Shown here one piece after another: positions 1-11,091 of a stretch of DNA of 64,000 nucleotides. Numbering within the stretch: the first letter of the stretch is position 1; each line of letters opens with the position of its first letter. The notes beneath the pieces were generated by a model. That model did not search any database and was not told the origin of the DNA. It saw only the letters and a program-made list of their open reading frames with translations. A program made the translations under genes and the position numbers. This DNA comes from Sipunculus nudus. Its lineage: Eukaryota > Annelida > Sipuncula > Golfingiida > Sipunculidae. The stretch lies in the NCBI GenBank assembly GCA_026874595.1, contig CM049317.1, forward strand, positions 72,251,618-72,315,617, in the 5' to 3' direction.

Positions 1-1603
1 TGCATTTGTTTCCATGCCACCAGAGTGGTATACTTGTGACATTTTTATGTATATTAAGGCACATGCGCTATAAAGAGCTTCAACATGGCAAACAGCTCTG
101 TCAAATTGGAGAGCTCTTAGAGGACTTAAGGATGGTACATACAAAAAAAAATTATTATCAAAATGAATAAATTCAGAGGTTATTAATATATTATTTATTT
201 GAGGGCTTATAATGCAATACATTGAATCTTCTATTGCATTATTACACCCCTAAAAGTAACCCTTGATAAGCCTTGGATTCAAGACTAATGACATGTTGAT
301 CTTACACAAAATGATGGTAAGGCTAGGGCTGTAATAGTGCATCCTTTGTGCATGGATTCATAAATAGTCAATGCTTAATTTGTTTAAGAATTAAATAATG
401 GATGCATTTAAGACATTTTAATAGCATTTAGATCTCTCATTCACATGTAAAAACAGATTACAGTAGTGAGCACTGTTAAAACATAGTCTACTTACATCAT
501 ACATAATTAACATTAGATGGTACTGTAGGAATGGCCCAGAAGATTAAATATTACTTGGTCTACATAAATGGTTTAGGTTCATTTATAATGTTGATCTGAG
601 GCTTCTTAACAATAAGGAAGGAGTAGGGGTTTACAGGCCTAGTGTGGCACATTTTGTATTATAATTGACCTGGCAGTTTAACTGGCCTTTCAGGTGGCTT
701 TTGTTGACTGTGATTTCTCGTACTACCCACACAATTTTATGTGAGATTAGTAAGTAGACATATTGTTTGTAGATCTGTAACAGGATATTCACTGCTGTTA
801 TGTTATTTTTTCTGTTGTGTTTATGTTCTATGATCCTCAGGTCGTCTAGAGTTCTAATGTTGTTAATATTCATAGTGTTATAAATGATAATATGATGTAT
901 AACTAATAAGTTATAATATGGGATTGTCTTCAAACATTCAGAGGTAAAAAACCTGTATTACTGTCTGCCATTACCATTTGTAGTTCGTAAACATCTCAAA
1001 CACCTTACCAAAACCCCCATAATACAAAATGGTGCAATGGAGTCAGTGCTGTCAGACATCCTGTTGCTTGTCAAACACCAAACAAGTTCAGGATGAGACT
1101 AACAGCACCTTCAGTGATTGGAAAGATTGGACCCCCTTGGGCATTTTGAGATTAATCAGACTTCTTTTCATAAAAGTTTTAAAAATAGGATACAAAATTG
1201 ACATACAAGCTCATTGAGGGTGCAATTGTGCCATATCAGATGTATCAATTATAGCCAACAATACCACACCTTGAAAATTGCTGTATTGTTCATTTTGCTT
1301 CATATATGATATAACCACCACACTTACATATTAAAGACGGTAAGAAAACATGACAGCAGAACCCTTGGGTAACTCACAATCACCCCTCCACCTCTTCTCT
1401 GAATGGATGTTTTAAATGCCCTGCTAAGTGCTATTTAACATAAATATGTCAAATACATTGTCTGTTGCATCACTGAGTCATGACAATGGCATTATGTCTA
1501 AGCATTCAGAAATCCTGTAGACTGGTCTGCCATATTGATTTCTCATTGATGCTAAGAAAACATAGAACAATGAATATTGAACCCTTATCCTTTATCTCTC
1601 CAG
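1..1603. other. Intronic or upstream sequence of KANSL1, no feature seen
   Basis: AT-rich sequence without a convincing exon. Short open frames at 631-933 and 1029-1217 lack splice context or recognisable domains. It is most simply the intron before the exon at 1604. Confidence 0.5.
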
Positions 1604-1703
1604 ATGCTGGTTTGCCGCTGCAGTTCGAAGCCTTACTAAGAAGCGGAGAATGGCAGAGTAAACCTCAGCAAAAGGTGCCGCGACTCCTGCACACCGACAG
1701 AAA
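1604..1703 (+). CDS. KANSL1: KANSL1 coding exon A (internal)
   Basis: Acceptor tctctccag ends at 1603 and donor GTGAGT starts at 1704. The exon enters with two bases of a split codon and encodes [17 protein letters not shown].. to ..HTDR, leaving two bases (aa) that join the next exon to make Lys. The preceding intron and all upstream exons are outside or unrecognised in bases 1-1603. Confidence 0.8.
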
Positions 1704-4700
1704 GTGAGTAACCTCTGTCTTCATTCATGTATTGCTCAGGATTATTAGCACACAAAGACACCAGTGTTATGTACTTATTAGTGCACCTTATTGATTCAAG
1801 TCATGCTATGGTGAGATTGGGAGAACTGTTAATTTGTGGCATTTCACTTGCATTTAAGTGTTGATGTTCATATTCTTCTAAATATCATTACTTAAAAATC
1901 AGAATCAGTGGTTTTGGTTAAACTGTGTGATAAATGTTAATCATGTAATCAGATTAATCAGCTTACTTTGGTGGTTTTGAAATAATCAGGATTTGGTACC
2001 TGACATAGTACACAAATCATAGGGACCTATATTTAAATTCTTGTTGCCCAAACCTGATGAAAAAGGAGCATGGTCAAGATAGTTAACTATCCCAGTCAGG
2101 AGGGGGTTGGCTTTATCATCTGGGGGTTTAGGTACATAAAGACTATGGAATGCACTCGGATGCAGAAAAGTGCTCCTCCCTAAACCATACCCCTTTCCAA
2201 TCTTAGGGGAAACAATTCCCTAATCAAATGATCAGTATTTGGGGACCCAGAAAAATTGTTATAATCAACATGCTATGTTGAGCAAATGAGGAAAGACGTG
2301 GAGTATGCTTCAGAGATGATCATGAACAGTCAATTTATTGTACACAGTATCATGATAAAAATGTACTGCTGCAAAGGTTTAGAATCAGAAACAGTTTATA
2401 TACTTTTGCATTGCCTGGTATGGATCAAGTGCAGTGAAATCAGGTTGTGTGTACATATAGGTTTACAGATGAATCATGTGTGATCTACTTGATGGGTCCA
2501 GGAAATAGGTTACACAGCTGTTGAGGAACTAAAGAGTCTTGTGATGAAGAGGCTTGACTGGGAAATTTTATTTCATGTTTTGCTGTAGCTGAGTAAATGC
2601 TTTCGATCGGTTGTTTGCTTAACTAACTCATGCAGAGCCTTGTAATGGGCCTTTTTCCATGGGGTGATGTATGGTTTTCATTTAGCAGCCCTGGCACAGT
2701 TCTTACTGGATATCAAGACTTGTCCTTGTAAAATATCTTTGGGGGAAACAGAAATTGTGTCACAGTGAGCTATGGGGGGAAAATATGACTTTTAACATGA
2801 TTTTAACATTTTAAGCTGCTGTATCGGAGACCACAGTTTACAACTTTGCACAAATGTAACCTAGGGCCAAATGATGCAAGCTCCGGCATGTTGGCATCAT
2901 TTACCTTGTCTGTATCTAGATGATCTTGATTAGCAGGCAGGTTTTTGTAAAATCTCATATCTCTGCCATGAGCTATACGGCAAAAAAAAAAAATGACTTT
3001 GAACATGATAAATTAAAATATTTAAGGCTGTGGGAGAAAAAAGTATCACAGAACCACAATTAATAATGAAAAATGTGCAGAAATGTGACTTAAGGCCAAA
3101 TGATGCAAGTTAATGCAGGTTTGCATCATTTACCTTGTCTGTAACTAGATAAATCTGTCATACTTAATCTTCCGTCAGCTGGCATTGAAATTCTATTTTA
3201 CATTTTAAAGTGAGTCTGTTGTAGGACACTGGGGGCACTTTAATGCAAACAAAACTGGAACCACTTTCTAAGTTAATTAGGGCCCGGCTTGACAAGCGGT
3301 GCCCTATAGTGATTACTGTGTCAGTCCGTCCTTCCATCAATCCATCCTTCCTTCCGACAGTGACACTTTCTTTCACGCGCGATAACTCAACAACAACATA
3401 CTGCAGCTTTCCCAAATTAACAGGGATGATTGGTACCTATGAGGGCTCCAGATTTATCAAATTACAGACATGCTGGAATTCCAGTATGGCCGCCAAAGCC
3501 CAATATCTGATTTTCTTTCGCACGCAATAACTCAACAACAACACACTGCAGCTTTCCCAAATTGACAGGGATGATTGATACCTATGAGGGCTCAAGACCT
3601 ATTGAATTACAGACCTGTTGGAATTCCAGACTTGCTCAAAATCAAATATGGCTAACAGACTACATTCAGTGATTCTCTATTGCACACATGACATTATTTC
3701 AGACATCTTCTTTAATATCATTTGACCCAGTAGGATTTTTCCCCTCATGCATATGGATAAAAACCTGTTTCTCTTTGTCATATTTTTCGAATTTAACTTA
3801 ATTTTTCACCCATATGTAAACTAGTACAGTACTAGCAGAAATGCGGGGCCTACCGAGGACAATTGTCCGACCACATCTAGGCTTTCATGTAACATGGTCC
3901 TCATAGTTAACTACTATTTCAAAGTCAATGGTTAGTTCTCTCATATGCCTGGTAGGGTGAAGATCTATATTTGTATGATTGCATTGAATCAGACAATGTG
4001 CGACATGCTCTTACATTTTAAGTGTTGTTGTTTTTACCTTCAACCTCTTATTGTCACAGATAAATGTATTCATTTTGTATTTTAACATGCTGACTGGTTC
4101 TTTATCGATTTGTATTTCCACATGCTGACTGGTTCTCTATCGATTTGTATTTCCACATGCTGACTGGTTCTTTATCGATTTGTATTTCCACAAGCTGACT
4201 TGTTCTTTTTCAATTTGTACTTTCACCTGCTGACTGGTTCTTGTTGCTGTTTCAGACATGTGTCTGGCCTGGGAGCAGAAAAGAAAAGGAAGTACACAAG
4301 GAGAGTAAACAAGAGTGCATCAGCCGCAGTCCTGTCCTCCACAAGTAAGTTGACATTCTATCTTAATAGGAAATCACCTGACAGCCCTCATCAGCTGTAG
4401 GGAAATTGAATGACCTAGTTTAGTTTAGTTGATATTTGGTTCTTCATATAACATATGGGAAAGTACACCAGACAATAACAACAGAACTATTTCAATGTTA
4501 TCTGACATACAGAAGTGCTCAAGTGTTGTTTTACAAATGACTGTCAGATGGCAGCACTGGATTTGGAGGAGGTGATTCATGCACAGGATCTTTAAACAGA
4601 AAAGATATTATTGATCTTGGCCTAACAACTCATTCTTGTAGTGAGAGGGAGAGAGAATTTTTTGGTTTAAAATCATTATGAATAATGATGCAGTCCCTCC

Positions 4701-7700
4701 TTTGTTGATATTCATGTTTAACCTGGCCCATTTATTGTTGTTGCAGAGATTAAGAACAAATATGAGCAGAAACAACTTGGTCGCTCCCTGGTGCTACCAG
4801 GAACGCCAAAACGTGGCTCCGGGGACAATAGTCGACTGCGCCATGCTGACATTAAGCTTAAGAAAAGGAAAGCAACAGCACATGCTGTCTGTAAGTAAAT
4901 GAAGAGATATTGTTGCTACATCTGAACAAATAAACAGGATTTGAGTGTGACATTGGTTAGATTAGCCATATATCTTTCTTTACACCATCCCACTAAATAA
5001 TACAATACACGTTACAGACTGTCTCTATGCTGAGTGATTCCATTTTATCCACCGGATCCTCATTTACATATTAGTTTTCTCAGTATCTGTAGGGAAAAGG
5101 TATTTTTACCAGCAGTTAACTCTTGATTCTTGTTATTTCTTTGTATGGAGATATAAATCAGCAATGTGTTTGTATCAGCAGTTCACTTTTTTTAACTGAA
5201 CTCTTCAGTTATTTCATTGAACAGTGATGAGACATTGTGTGATGGTATAGGTTGGATTTAAGTTTTTAGTTGCAGAACATTTGAAGCGCATAACACTGTA
5301 AGCTGTCGTGTTGTGGATGGAGCTGTATATTTGAGATTGTTCCTTGGCATACTTATAAATGTAACTTCCTTGTTCGTGTTTTCTTTGTTGTCTTTGGAAC
5401 ATCTGCAAGACACTTAATATGACGTTCATGAAACAAGGAAATTTGAAATCTATCATTCGACAACATACCGCATGGCTTCTTCCTATTTTAACTCTTTAAC
5501 ATCTGACAGTGCACTCTAAGCCCCGTCACGTGACATCCCCTCATCTGTTCATAACACACCACAACGCCCTCAGGTGTGAAACTCCCAGTTTTAGCTCGGT
5601 CTTGGAGGTAAACTAACGTTGGACACGATTAATTTCGGTTCTATACGGTCCCAGGACACCCCTACCGTAAAGTTGATAATTATTTATTCATTCACCTAGG
5701 AAATCCTCATAAATATTCATATAATTCTAATTTAGACTCTGTTGGAAAGCTGATTGATTGAATGGCGTCGGCAATTGACACCCGGGATGTCAACAAACGC
5801 GACGTTTCAGCTGACTGTGCCACATTGTTATGACAATAAACCATACCAAACTTCCACAAAAGATTGGTATCTATCTAAATTATTATCATTTTGGACTTAT
5901 AATGTGAATATTTCTCATTCCTTAAGACATTTTCTATGTTTATGTTGCCTGTTATGAAGGACGAGCAATGTCATCAATTTTCAAGATGGCGGCCGTCGGA
6001 CTTGCCGCTCGATAGACATCGTGCTTTGACAACTTTCAGTACATGTTTTGAACAAAATAAATATAAAATAATGTTCAATAAACATTAGTTACTCAAATTC
6101 GAGAATATTTGCCTATGTCTTAAGATAAAAAAGACGTCTGACAGCGTTTTGACACTGGCTAACCATAATGCAATTGCTTGGTATCTCTGTAAAATGTGTT
6201 GAAAATTTCATAAGGATACACGAAAAACTGGTAAAGTTATCAGTCATAACATTAATGTACATTGTGTCAAAATTCAAAGTGTGAGAAACCTAAAATTAAT
6301 CTGAACAGTAAGGGGGGTGTTTTGTGACAACCAAATACAAACAGTAAAGGGTTAAAACTGGAGTAACTTGTAATTTCTTGATAGATGATCAGTAAAATTG
6401 GATGACCTTTATCAAGTTGTAATAAAAAATTTTCAGTTGTTCAGCAGTATGAAATTGAACTGTACACAGTCTCAGTTATTATAAAGGCCAAAATATTGGC
6501 TGATTTTATAATCTTATAATTCTATGGCCTAGATGTGTATTTAGTAAACTTAGGTATGAACTTATGAATTAACACAAGTTTTTTCTGGAGTTTACTCACA
6601 TAGTTATATGGAAGTGTTCAGTTACTTGTCACAGAGCCTGAGTTATGTGCAGAACTTTTTAATTGATTTTGGCACTGCAAGATTAATCATTAGATTCTTT
6701 TCCATCAGCTTACTGATCACTGATTATATATTTGATCACGGGCCCATCACAAGGAGTAACCATCTTTGGTCATTTTCAGTATCTTAACACATTCTGTCAA
6801 TTGGTTTGACCTTGTTTCCATGAAATAATTACTCAAGAATCTTAATAAATCAGATGGCATAAGTTTATGCCGCATTTCTTTATCCTTATTTAGACATGGA
6901 CAGTCATACTACCTGGATGTTCCTAATAAAATATACTTGTATTTTTCAGCCAATCTCAAGAAACGCGAGAGATCCGCTTCAATGTCTGGACGGCTAAACG
7001 GTCCTTCTACACCGACATGTAAAGACGGTGGATCACCTTCCCTGTCGAGCAGCCAGTCGCGAACATTCCAGGACATGAAGGAGCATCTGAAGAAGAGACG
7101 CGGAGAGAGTGCCTTTGATATTAACAACATTGTGATTCCCTACTGTATTGCTGCATCCACGAGAGTAGAGAAACTGCAGTACAAAGAGATCATCACTCCA
7201 AGGTGAGAAAACTATCAATTCTAAATGAATGGTGCAATTTTGAAAAATTTTAACAAACTTTATTAAGTCGATGACTCTCTGACAAAAATTAGTAGTGTGG
7301 AATTGCCTAGCTGTCACAAGAGAAGCCTCCCCATTCCAGCTCTACTGCCTACAGCTCCATCAAATTTAGGCATGCTTTAAACTTCTGGAGACTATAATCT
7401 TTACCTTTGATTCTGAGTGGTTACATGGTATTATGAGATGTAAAAATTAACAAAAATCTAAGGGTGGTAGCTGACTCGCTGTCCATATAGGCAATCTGTT
7501 AAAAGGAAAAGTTCTGGGATAATGAAATAATCATAAAGTTCTGCGATAATGAAATAATCATAAAAAAGGCTAAGTAGTTCACAACCTAAAAATTTAGGTC
7601 AAGATTGAAAATAAAGACATGATGAGAGATATTTCAACTGTTCCATGATCTCAGACCAATTGAACTTGGCTTTGCATGTTCACTATTCCTTTAGGTGGCG

Positions 7701-9185
7701 TAGAATTGGCTCAGAACTGAAAATGGAAGAAGTGGGTGCAGGGGATGCACCACAGGCCCCAACACCCAAGGAGAATGGACTACCGGAGAAGACACTGCCT
7801 GAAGTGGCACCACCAGAGCCCCCTAGTGAAGTAGAGGTGAAACAACCATTTTTGCTCTTCAAATTATTCATATAAGTGAAAATTATTCAGTCTGAAAAAT
7901 CAGGTATAGATCATTCTTATGGAATCTGGCTTTTAAGGTTATATTAAATCACTACATATTGTAAGCATAGATTCCCACATTTATCAGGGAGGTTATAAAT
8001 GTACATATTGTACTTTATACTTTATAGAGGTTGCAGAATAATGTGAACAACATTTCACTGCTAAAATAGGTCGAAAGTACATGAATAAATAACACAATTT
8101 GCCAAATGTTGATGGACTGGGACAGTTCTGTTATGATCCGTCCATTCAGGCTGACATGTTTTAAAAAGTACAAATTAAAGAGATACTTTACTGTCTCCAT
8201 ACAGTGAACTGCCAACTGATTATTATGGGCAAATGCTAGATCATTGGGTAAAAGGTACCCAAAGAAACAGACATCACTAGCTTTTTGAAATGATGATTGT
8301 GAGTAATGATAGCGACCGTATAAGGTGAGCATTGAAATTAATATTGTATTTTTCACCATATTTAAATGAGCGTCCTTTTATTTACAGCCTGACATAGAGG
8401 ATCTGTCTGATGAGCTGTTCATCGATCGCCATCGCCGTTGTGAAGCAGAAGAAAAGAAGAGATTCTTGACATTTGTGCAAATTGAAAAGCGAGGAGGTGC
8501 ACGGGGAGGCCGCTTGGACAGTACCAACAGCCAGGGTCCAAGCACTGTTCCAGAGACACACGTCCCTACAGCGGAGAACACCGTCAACCAGATAATGATG
8601 AAGTCTGAATCCAGCCTCTCTCTGAAAGACATGGCCGATGAACAGCAGGGGAAGGTTGAAAAGGACCTCAAGGTGCAGAAGGAAGTGAAACAGGAAAAGG
8701 AAGTGAAATTTGAGAAAGATGATTCAGAGACTGAAGATAGCTTGTCCACAGAGGAACTGGAGCAGGCGGAACAAAACGAAACTAAATTTAGGAGCAGGGT
8801 CTCAAACATGCAAATCCATAATCTGTCTGATCTGGATGACCAGCACGAGGATAATGTAGTGAACCCTTGGCCTAAGAGATTGTTTCCATTGAGTGAAGAG
8901 GAGTTCCATACGATGTTGAAGGGAGATATTCCAACCCCAGTCACAGTACAGCCTGCTCGTAGCACCAGGCGCAGCTTGGAATGTGACGCCCAAGTCCCCA
9001 GGAAGAACCTGTTGAATGCAGCGAGCAGCACAGCCAACATGTCAGGGACTGCCTCTCCTATGCTTACCAGTTCTGATGATGAGGCCGCCATTGAAGACCC
9101 GAATGATCCTGAATGGACAGTGGTGACCCCTGGTGGGAGGCCACAAAAAACCAGTGGCCTGGTACTCAAGTTATCCAAGAGGTAA
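1604..9185 (+). CDS. KANSL1: KANSL1 (NSL complex subunit 1), C-terminal six coding exons, 5'-partial
   Basis: KANSL1 is the nuclear scaffold of the NSL complex and binds the acetyltransferase MOF/KAT8 through its C-terminal PEHE domain, directing histone H4 acetylation at promoters. Six exons (1604-1703, 4256-4344, 4747-4890, 6950-7202, 7695-7836, 8388-9185) join in one frame with AG/GT borders, giving about 507 residues. The N-terminal part has basic stretches ([17 protein letters not shown]). The PEHE region starts at FDINNIVIP, continues [17 protein letters not shown] and reaches [15 protein letters not shown]; it matches vertebrate KANSL1 segments as I remember them ([17 protein letters not shown]). 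The tail is acidic and Ser/Thr-rich and ends [10 protein letters not shown] before TAA. The start codon and N-terminal exons lie left of the window. MSL1 also has a PEHE domain, but the IEDLSDE..RH block favours KANSL1. Identity is by remembered similarity, not a search. Confidence 0.88.
2814..3160. repeat. Diverged direct repeat pair (229-bp offset) in KANSL1 intron
   Basis: The segment GGCCAAATGATGCAAG occurs at 2865-2880 and again at 3094-3109. Both are followed by GCATCATTTACCTTGTCTGT and preceded by similar text, so two diverged copies lie in tandem. Confidence 0.55.
3371..3640. repeat. Direct repeat pair (146-bp offset) in KANSL1 intron
   Basis: The block ATAACTCAACAACAACA.. at 3382 recurs at 3528. 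Both are followed by ACTGCAGCTTTCCCAAATT, a GGGATGATTG segment and CCTATGAGGGCTC. These are two units of a tandem or interspersed repeat; the short plus-strand frame at 3243-3530 is part of it and is not a gene. Confidence 0.65.
4070..4242 (+). repeat. Five-copy 35-bp tandem repeat abutting the exon B 3' splice site
   Basis: Units of ATTTGTATTTCCACATGC + TGACTGGTTCTTTATCG recur with 35-bp spacing (CATGCTGACTGG-like cores at 4086, 4121, 4156, 4191 and 4226). The fifth unit runs into the polypyrimidine tract and the acceptor AG ending at 4255. Each unit carries CTGAC, a good match to the metazoan branch-point consensus; the last candidate branch A (about 4233) is 22 nt from the AG. Confidence 0.85.
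4256..4344 (+). CDS. KANSL1: KANSL1 coding exon B
   Basis: Acceptor ttgctgtttcag ends at 4255; donor GTAAGT starts at 4345. It encodes [16 protein letters not shown] and then a Ser/Ala-rich stretch. The basic KKRKYTRR segment could act as a nuclear localisation signal (inference). Directly upstream lies a five-copy 35-bp repeat carrying CTGAC branch-point-like sites. Confidence 0.82.
4747..4890 (+). CDS. KANSL1: KANSL1 coding exon C
   Basis: Acceptor ttgttgttgcag ends at 4746; donor GTAAGT starts at 4891. The frame carried over from exon B gives [19 protein letters not shown], then a basic run [14 protein letters not shown]. Length 144 nt, open throughout in the joined frame. The other forward frame is also open here but does not fit the exon phases. 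Confidence 0.82.
5492..6351. mobile_element. piggyBac-like MITE candidate in KANSL1 intron
   Basis: The segment is bounded by TTAA at 5488-5491 and 6352-6355. The left end reads CTCTTTAACATCTG; the right end read inward is CCCTTTACTGTTTG, so the terminal nine bases are an imperfect inverted repeat. TTAA target duplications with CCYTT-type ends are typical of piggyBac elements. No transposase frame is present. The interior contains CACGTG and an ATCAAGATGGCGGCC segment. Confidence 0.55.
6950..7202 (+). CDS. KANSL1: KANSL1 coding exon D, start of PEHE domain
   Basis: Acceptor tatttttcag ends at 6949; donor GTGAGA starts at 7203. It encodes a Ser-rich linker ([15 protein letters not shown]), a basic helix-like stretch ([12 protein letters not shown]) and the opening of the PEHE domain: FDINNIVIP, then [15 protein letters not shown], the most conserved block of KANSL1. 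It ends two bases into the Arg codon that is completed in exon E. Confidence 0.9.
7506..7563. repeat. Two-copy 30-bp repeat in KANSL1 intron
   Basis: AAGTTCTGGGATAATGAAAT followed by AATCATA is repeated immediately as AAGTTCTGCGATAATGAAAT plus AATCATA. Confidence 0.6.
7695..7836 (+). CDS. KANSL1: KANSL1 coding exon E, PEHE domain with acidic/Pro-rich insert
   Basis: Acceptor attcctttag ends at 7694; donor GTGAAA starts at 7837. It encodes [16 protein letters not shown] and then a Pro/Glu-rich stretch ([20 protein letters not shown]). In vertebrates the equivalent of WRR is followed more closely by the EIEDLSDE block, so the proline-rich stretch looks like a lineage-specific insertion inside the PEHE region (inference from memory of the human protein). 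Confidence 0.82.
8388..9185 (+). CDS. KANSL1: KANSL1 terminal coding exon
   Basis: Acceptor tttatttacag ends at 8387; stop TAA at 9183-9185. It opens with [19 protein letters not shown], the conserved end of the PEHE domain, then a Lys/Glu-rich stretch ([18 protein letters not shown]) and a conserved-looking block [19 protein letters not shown], where vertebrate KANSL1 also has a Pro-Leu-(T/S)-E-x-E segment. The C terminus has an acidic patch ([19 protein letters not shown]) and ends LVLKLSKR. The antisense frame 8378-9178 is open but is a shadow of this exon. Confidence 0.9.
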   Translation, partial: PDIEDLSDELFIDRHRRCEAEEKKRFLTFVQIEKRGGARGGRLDSTNSQGPSTVPETHVPTAENTVNQIMMKSESSLSLKDMADEQQGKVEKDLKVQKEVKQEKEVKFEKDDSETEDSLSTEELEQAEQNETKFRSRVSNMQIHNLSDLDDQHEDNVVNPWPKRLFPLSEEEFHTMLKGDIPTPVTVQPARSTRRSLECDAQVPRKNLLNAASSTANMSGTASPMLTSSDDEAAIEDPNDPEWTVVTPGGRPQKTSGLVLKLSKR

Positions 9186-10015
9186 ATGGGCCAGGTGCTT
9201 CTGTGGTTGGAGATGATATGCCAGTGGCTCCACCTAAGCAGTCCACTGACTTCATAACCAGAGGCCTGATACCAGAAGATATCAGACTGGTTGTCTACGA
9301 ATTGGTCACTGTTCCTCCCACCTAATGATCGTGCCTGGTCTCTGGGTTCTCTCGCAGACCAGCACAGGCCAAGTGATTGGTGTGTGGCTTCTGTTCAATA
9401 CAGTATGTGCACCTGTACTGCTGTGCACAAGGGAGTGACTGTTTGCTGAATAAAGATAACAGCAATCAACATAGCTCATCATATATGTACCAACACGAAA
9501 ACACATAAATTGTATCACCTTTGCATTATCTAGGATTAGAGTTTGATGTCAGATCTGTTATGAAAGTTACTGAATGTGGCAGAAAAGTATGGAATGATAA
9601 ACTGAAATGTTTATTTGCACAGATTTTGCAATTTATTTGCTGATACCAAGGTGTTTATTGCATATACAAAAGCAGTATATTTTGTTGATTCGATAAATAT
9701 ATACTAGCTTGATATTCTCGACTACTTAAGCCTTTGGCTAGTGTGACTGCCAGCGTGAACATGATACAAGTAAGGGGGAGCCTTTTGTGTAGAAAACAGC
9801 CTCTTCTTTTCAGATCTGTTTTAAAAGGCACCCACTGTGGAATGAAGGCAACAGCCTTCACTTTCGTTAATGGTTTGAAAACCAGATAGCCAAGTTGGGT
9901 TGCCATGTGGAACTGGTTTGCTTATGTGTACAGATGCCTGGTCAGGTTGTCACTGATTTTAAGATGCATTAAAAAAAAACTTGCTGCAACAGATACAATA
10001 AAGTGAAACCTGAGT
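9186..10015 (+). other. KANSL1: KANSL1 3'UTR with two candidate poly(A) signals
   Basis: Non-coding, AT-rich sequence follows the stop codon. AATAAA occurs at 9449-9454 and again at 9997-10002, so short and long 3' ends are possible. The true cleavage site cannot be told from sequence. Confidence 0.5.
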
Positions 10016-10809
10016 GTCAAAATCCAATGTAATTTTCATTACTACATAAAGGTCTGATTACACTTGCTTTGCAATATACATATATTACATACCAGAGAAA
10101 TTCACTGATTTCAGATATATATTCTGTTACTGTACATGCTTTGGGTTCACTAGCAGTTCAGTGTTTCCCTTAGTGCACATTATTCAATACACAATGACAG
10201 AGAAACATCAGGTATCAGGTTGAATGCAGGTTATAATTATTCTTACCTGTAACATGTATATGTTGTGACACTTGGGCACAGTTTCTTTTTGTTACAGTTA
10301 ATTTTAAGAAAACATTTTTGTTGATTATGTGTAAGAGACTAGACTTAGGTTTCAAAATCATATAAAAGGGTTTAGCTCTGTTACTGTAATTTATATTTTT
10401 GTTTTCTTATAGACTTTGAATTAGAATTTATCCTTTGTAGGTATTGTAATTCTGAAATCTGATTTGAACATGTATTCTAAAGATTGAAAATATTCAATTA
10501 CTGTGATATTACCAAAAAATACACTCTACAGTAATACTTCTTTTCTGGTAAACAATAATTATACATACTGACTTCAAATCTTTTCCTAGTCATTAGTCCA
10601 CAAACTGCACTACACATTTGGATGAGTTTGGATGAAAATCATGGAAGTGACTGAAGATTCTTTTTTTCTTCTGTACACAGCTGACAGAGAGAGAAAGTGA
10701 GAAAAGCAAGGTTGGGGAGTCAAAGATTATGCAATTTGTTGTGATTCGGGAATGGCAAATAAAAATTTGTTTTCCAGACAAGAATCGCTGTATATGGTCT
10801 GTATCAGAT

Positions 10810-10972
10810 TGGAGGGGGGGGGGGGGAATGTAGCAGCATTCACTGATAATGTAGCTTAAGATGATCTCTTCAGCTGGAACAAATATATATAGATATATAT
10901 CTCATGAAAAAGAAACACACAAGTTGCTGGACTACATTTTTTGCCAAGGGGGGGGGGGGGGGGGGGGGAGGG
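10810..10972. repeat. Poly(G) runs
   Basis: Near-pure G runs lie at about 10813-10827 and 10949-10974. The open frames that cross here encode only Gly/Pro or Tyr-Ile repeats and are not genes. Confidence 0.9.
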
Positions 10973-11008
10973 GGTTCACAACTTAAGTTGGACTTATTTG
11001 GGTGTTGC

Positions 11009-11009
11009 A

Positions 11010-11083
<74 letters not shown>

Positions 11084-11091
11084 TATATATG
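11009..11091. repeat. (TA)n microsatellite
   Basis: About 80 bp of uninterrupted TA/AT with a single phase slip. Confidence 0.95.

Noticed and set aside
8802-8993. Small minus-strand frame inside KANSL1 exon
   Set aside because: Shadow frame with no independent support.
8378-9178. 266-aa minus-strand Ser-rich frame
   Set aside because: Antisense shadow of the last KANSL1 exon, which has the correct splice border, phase and conserved motifs.
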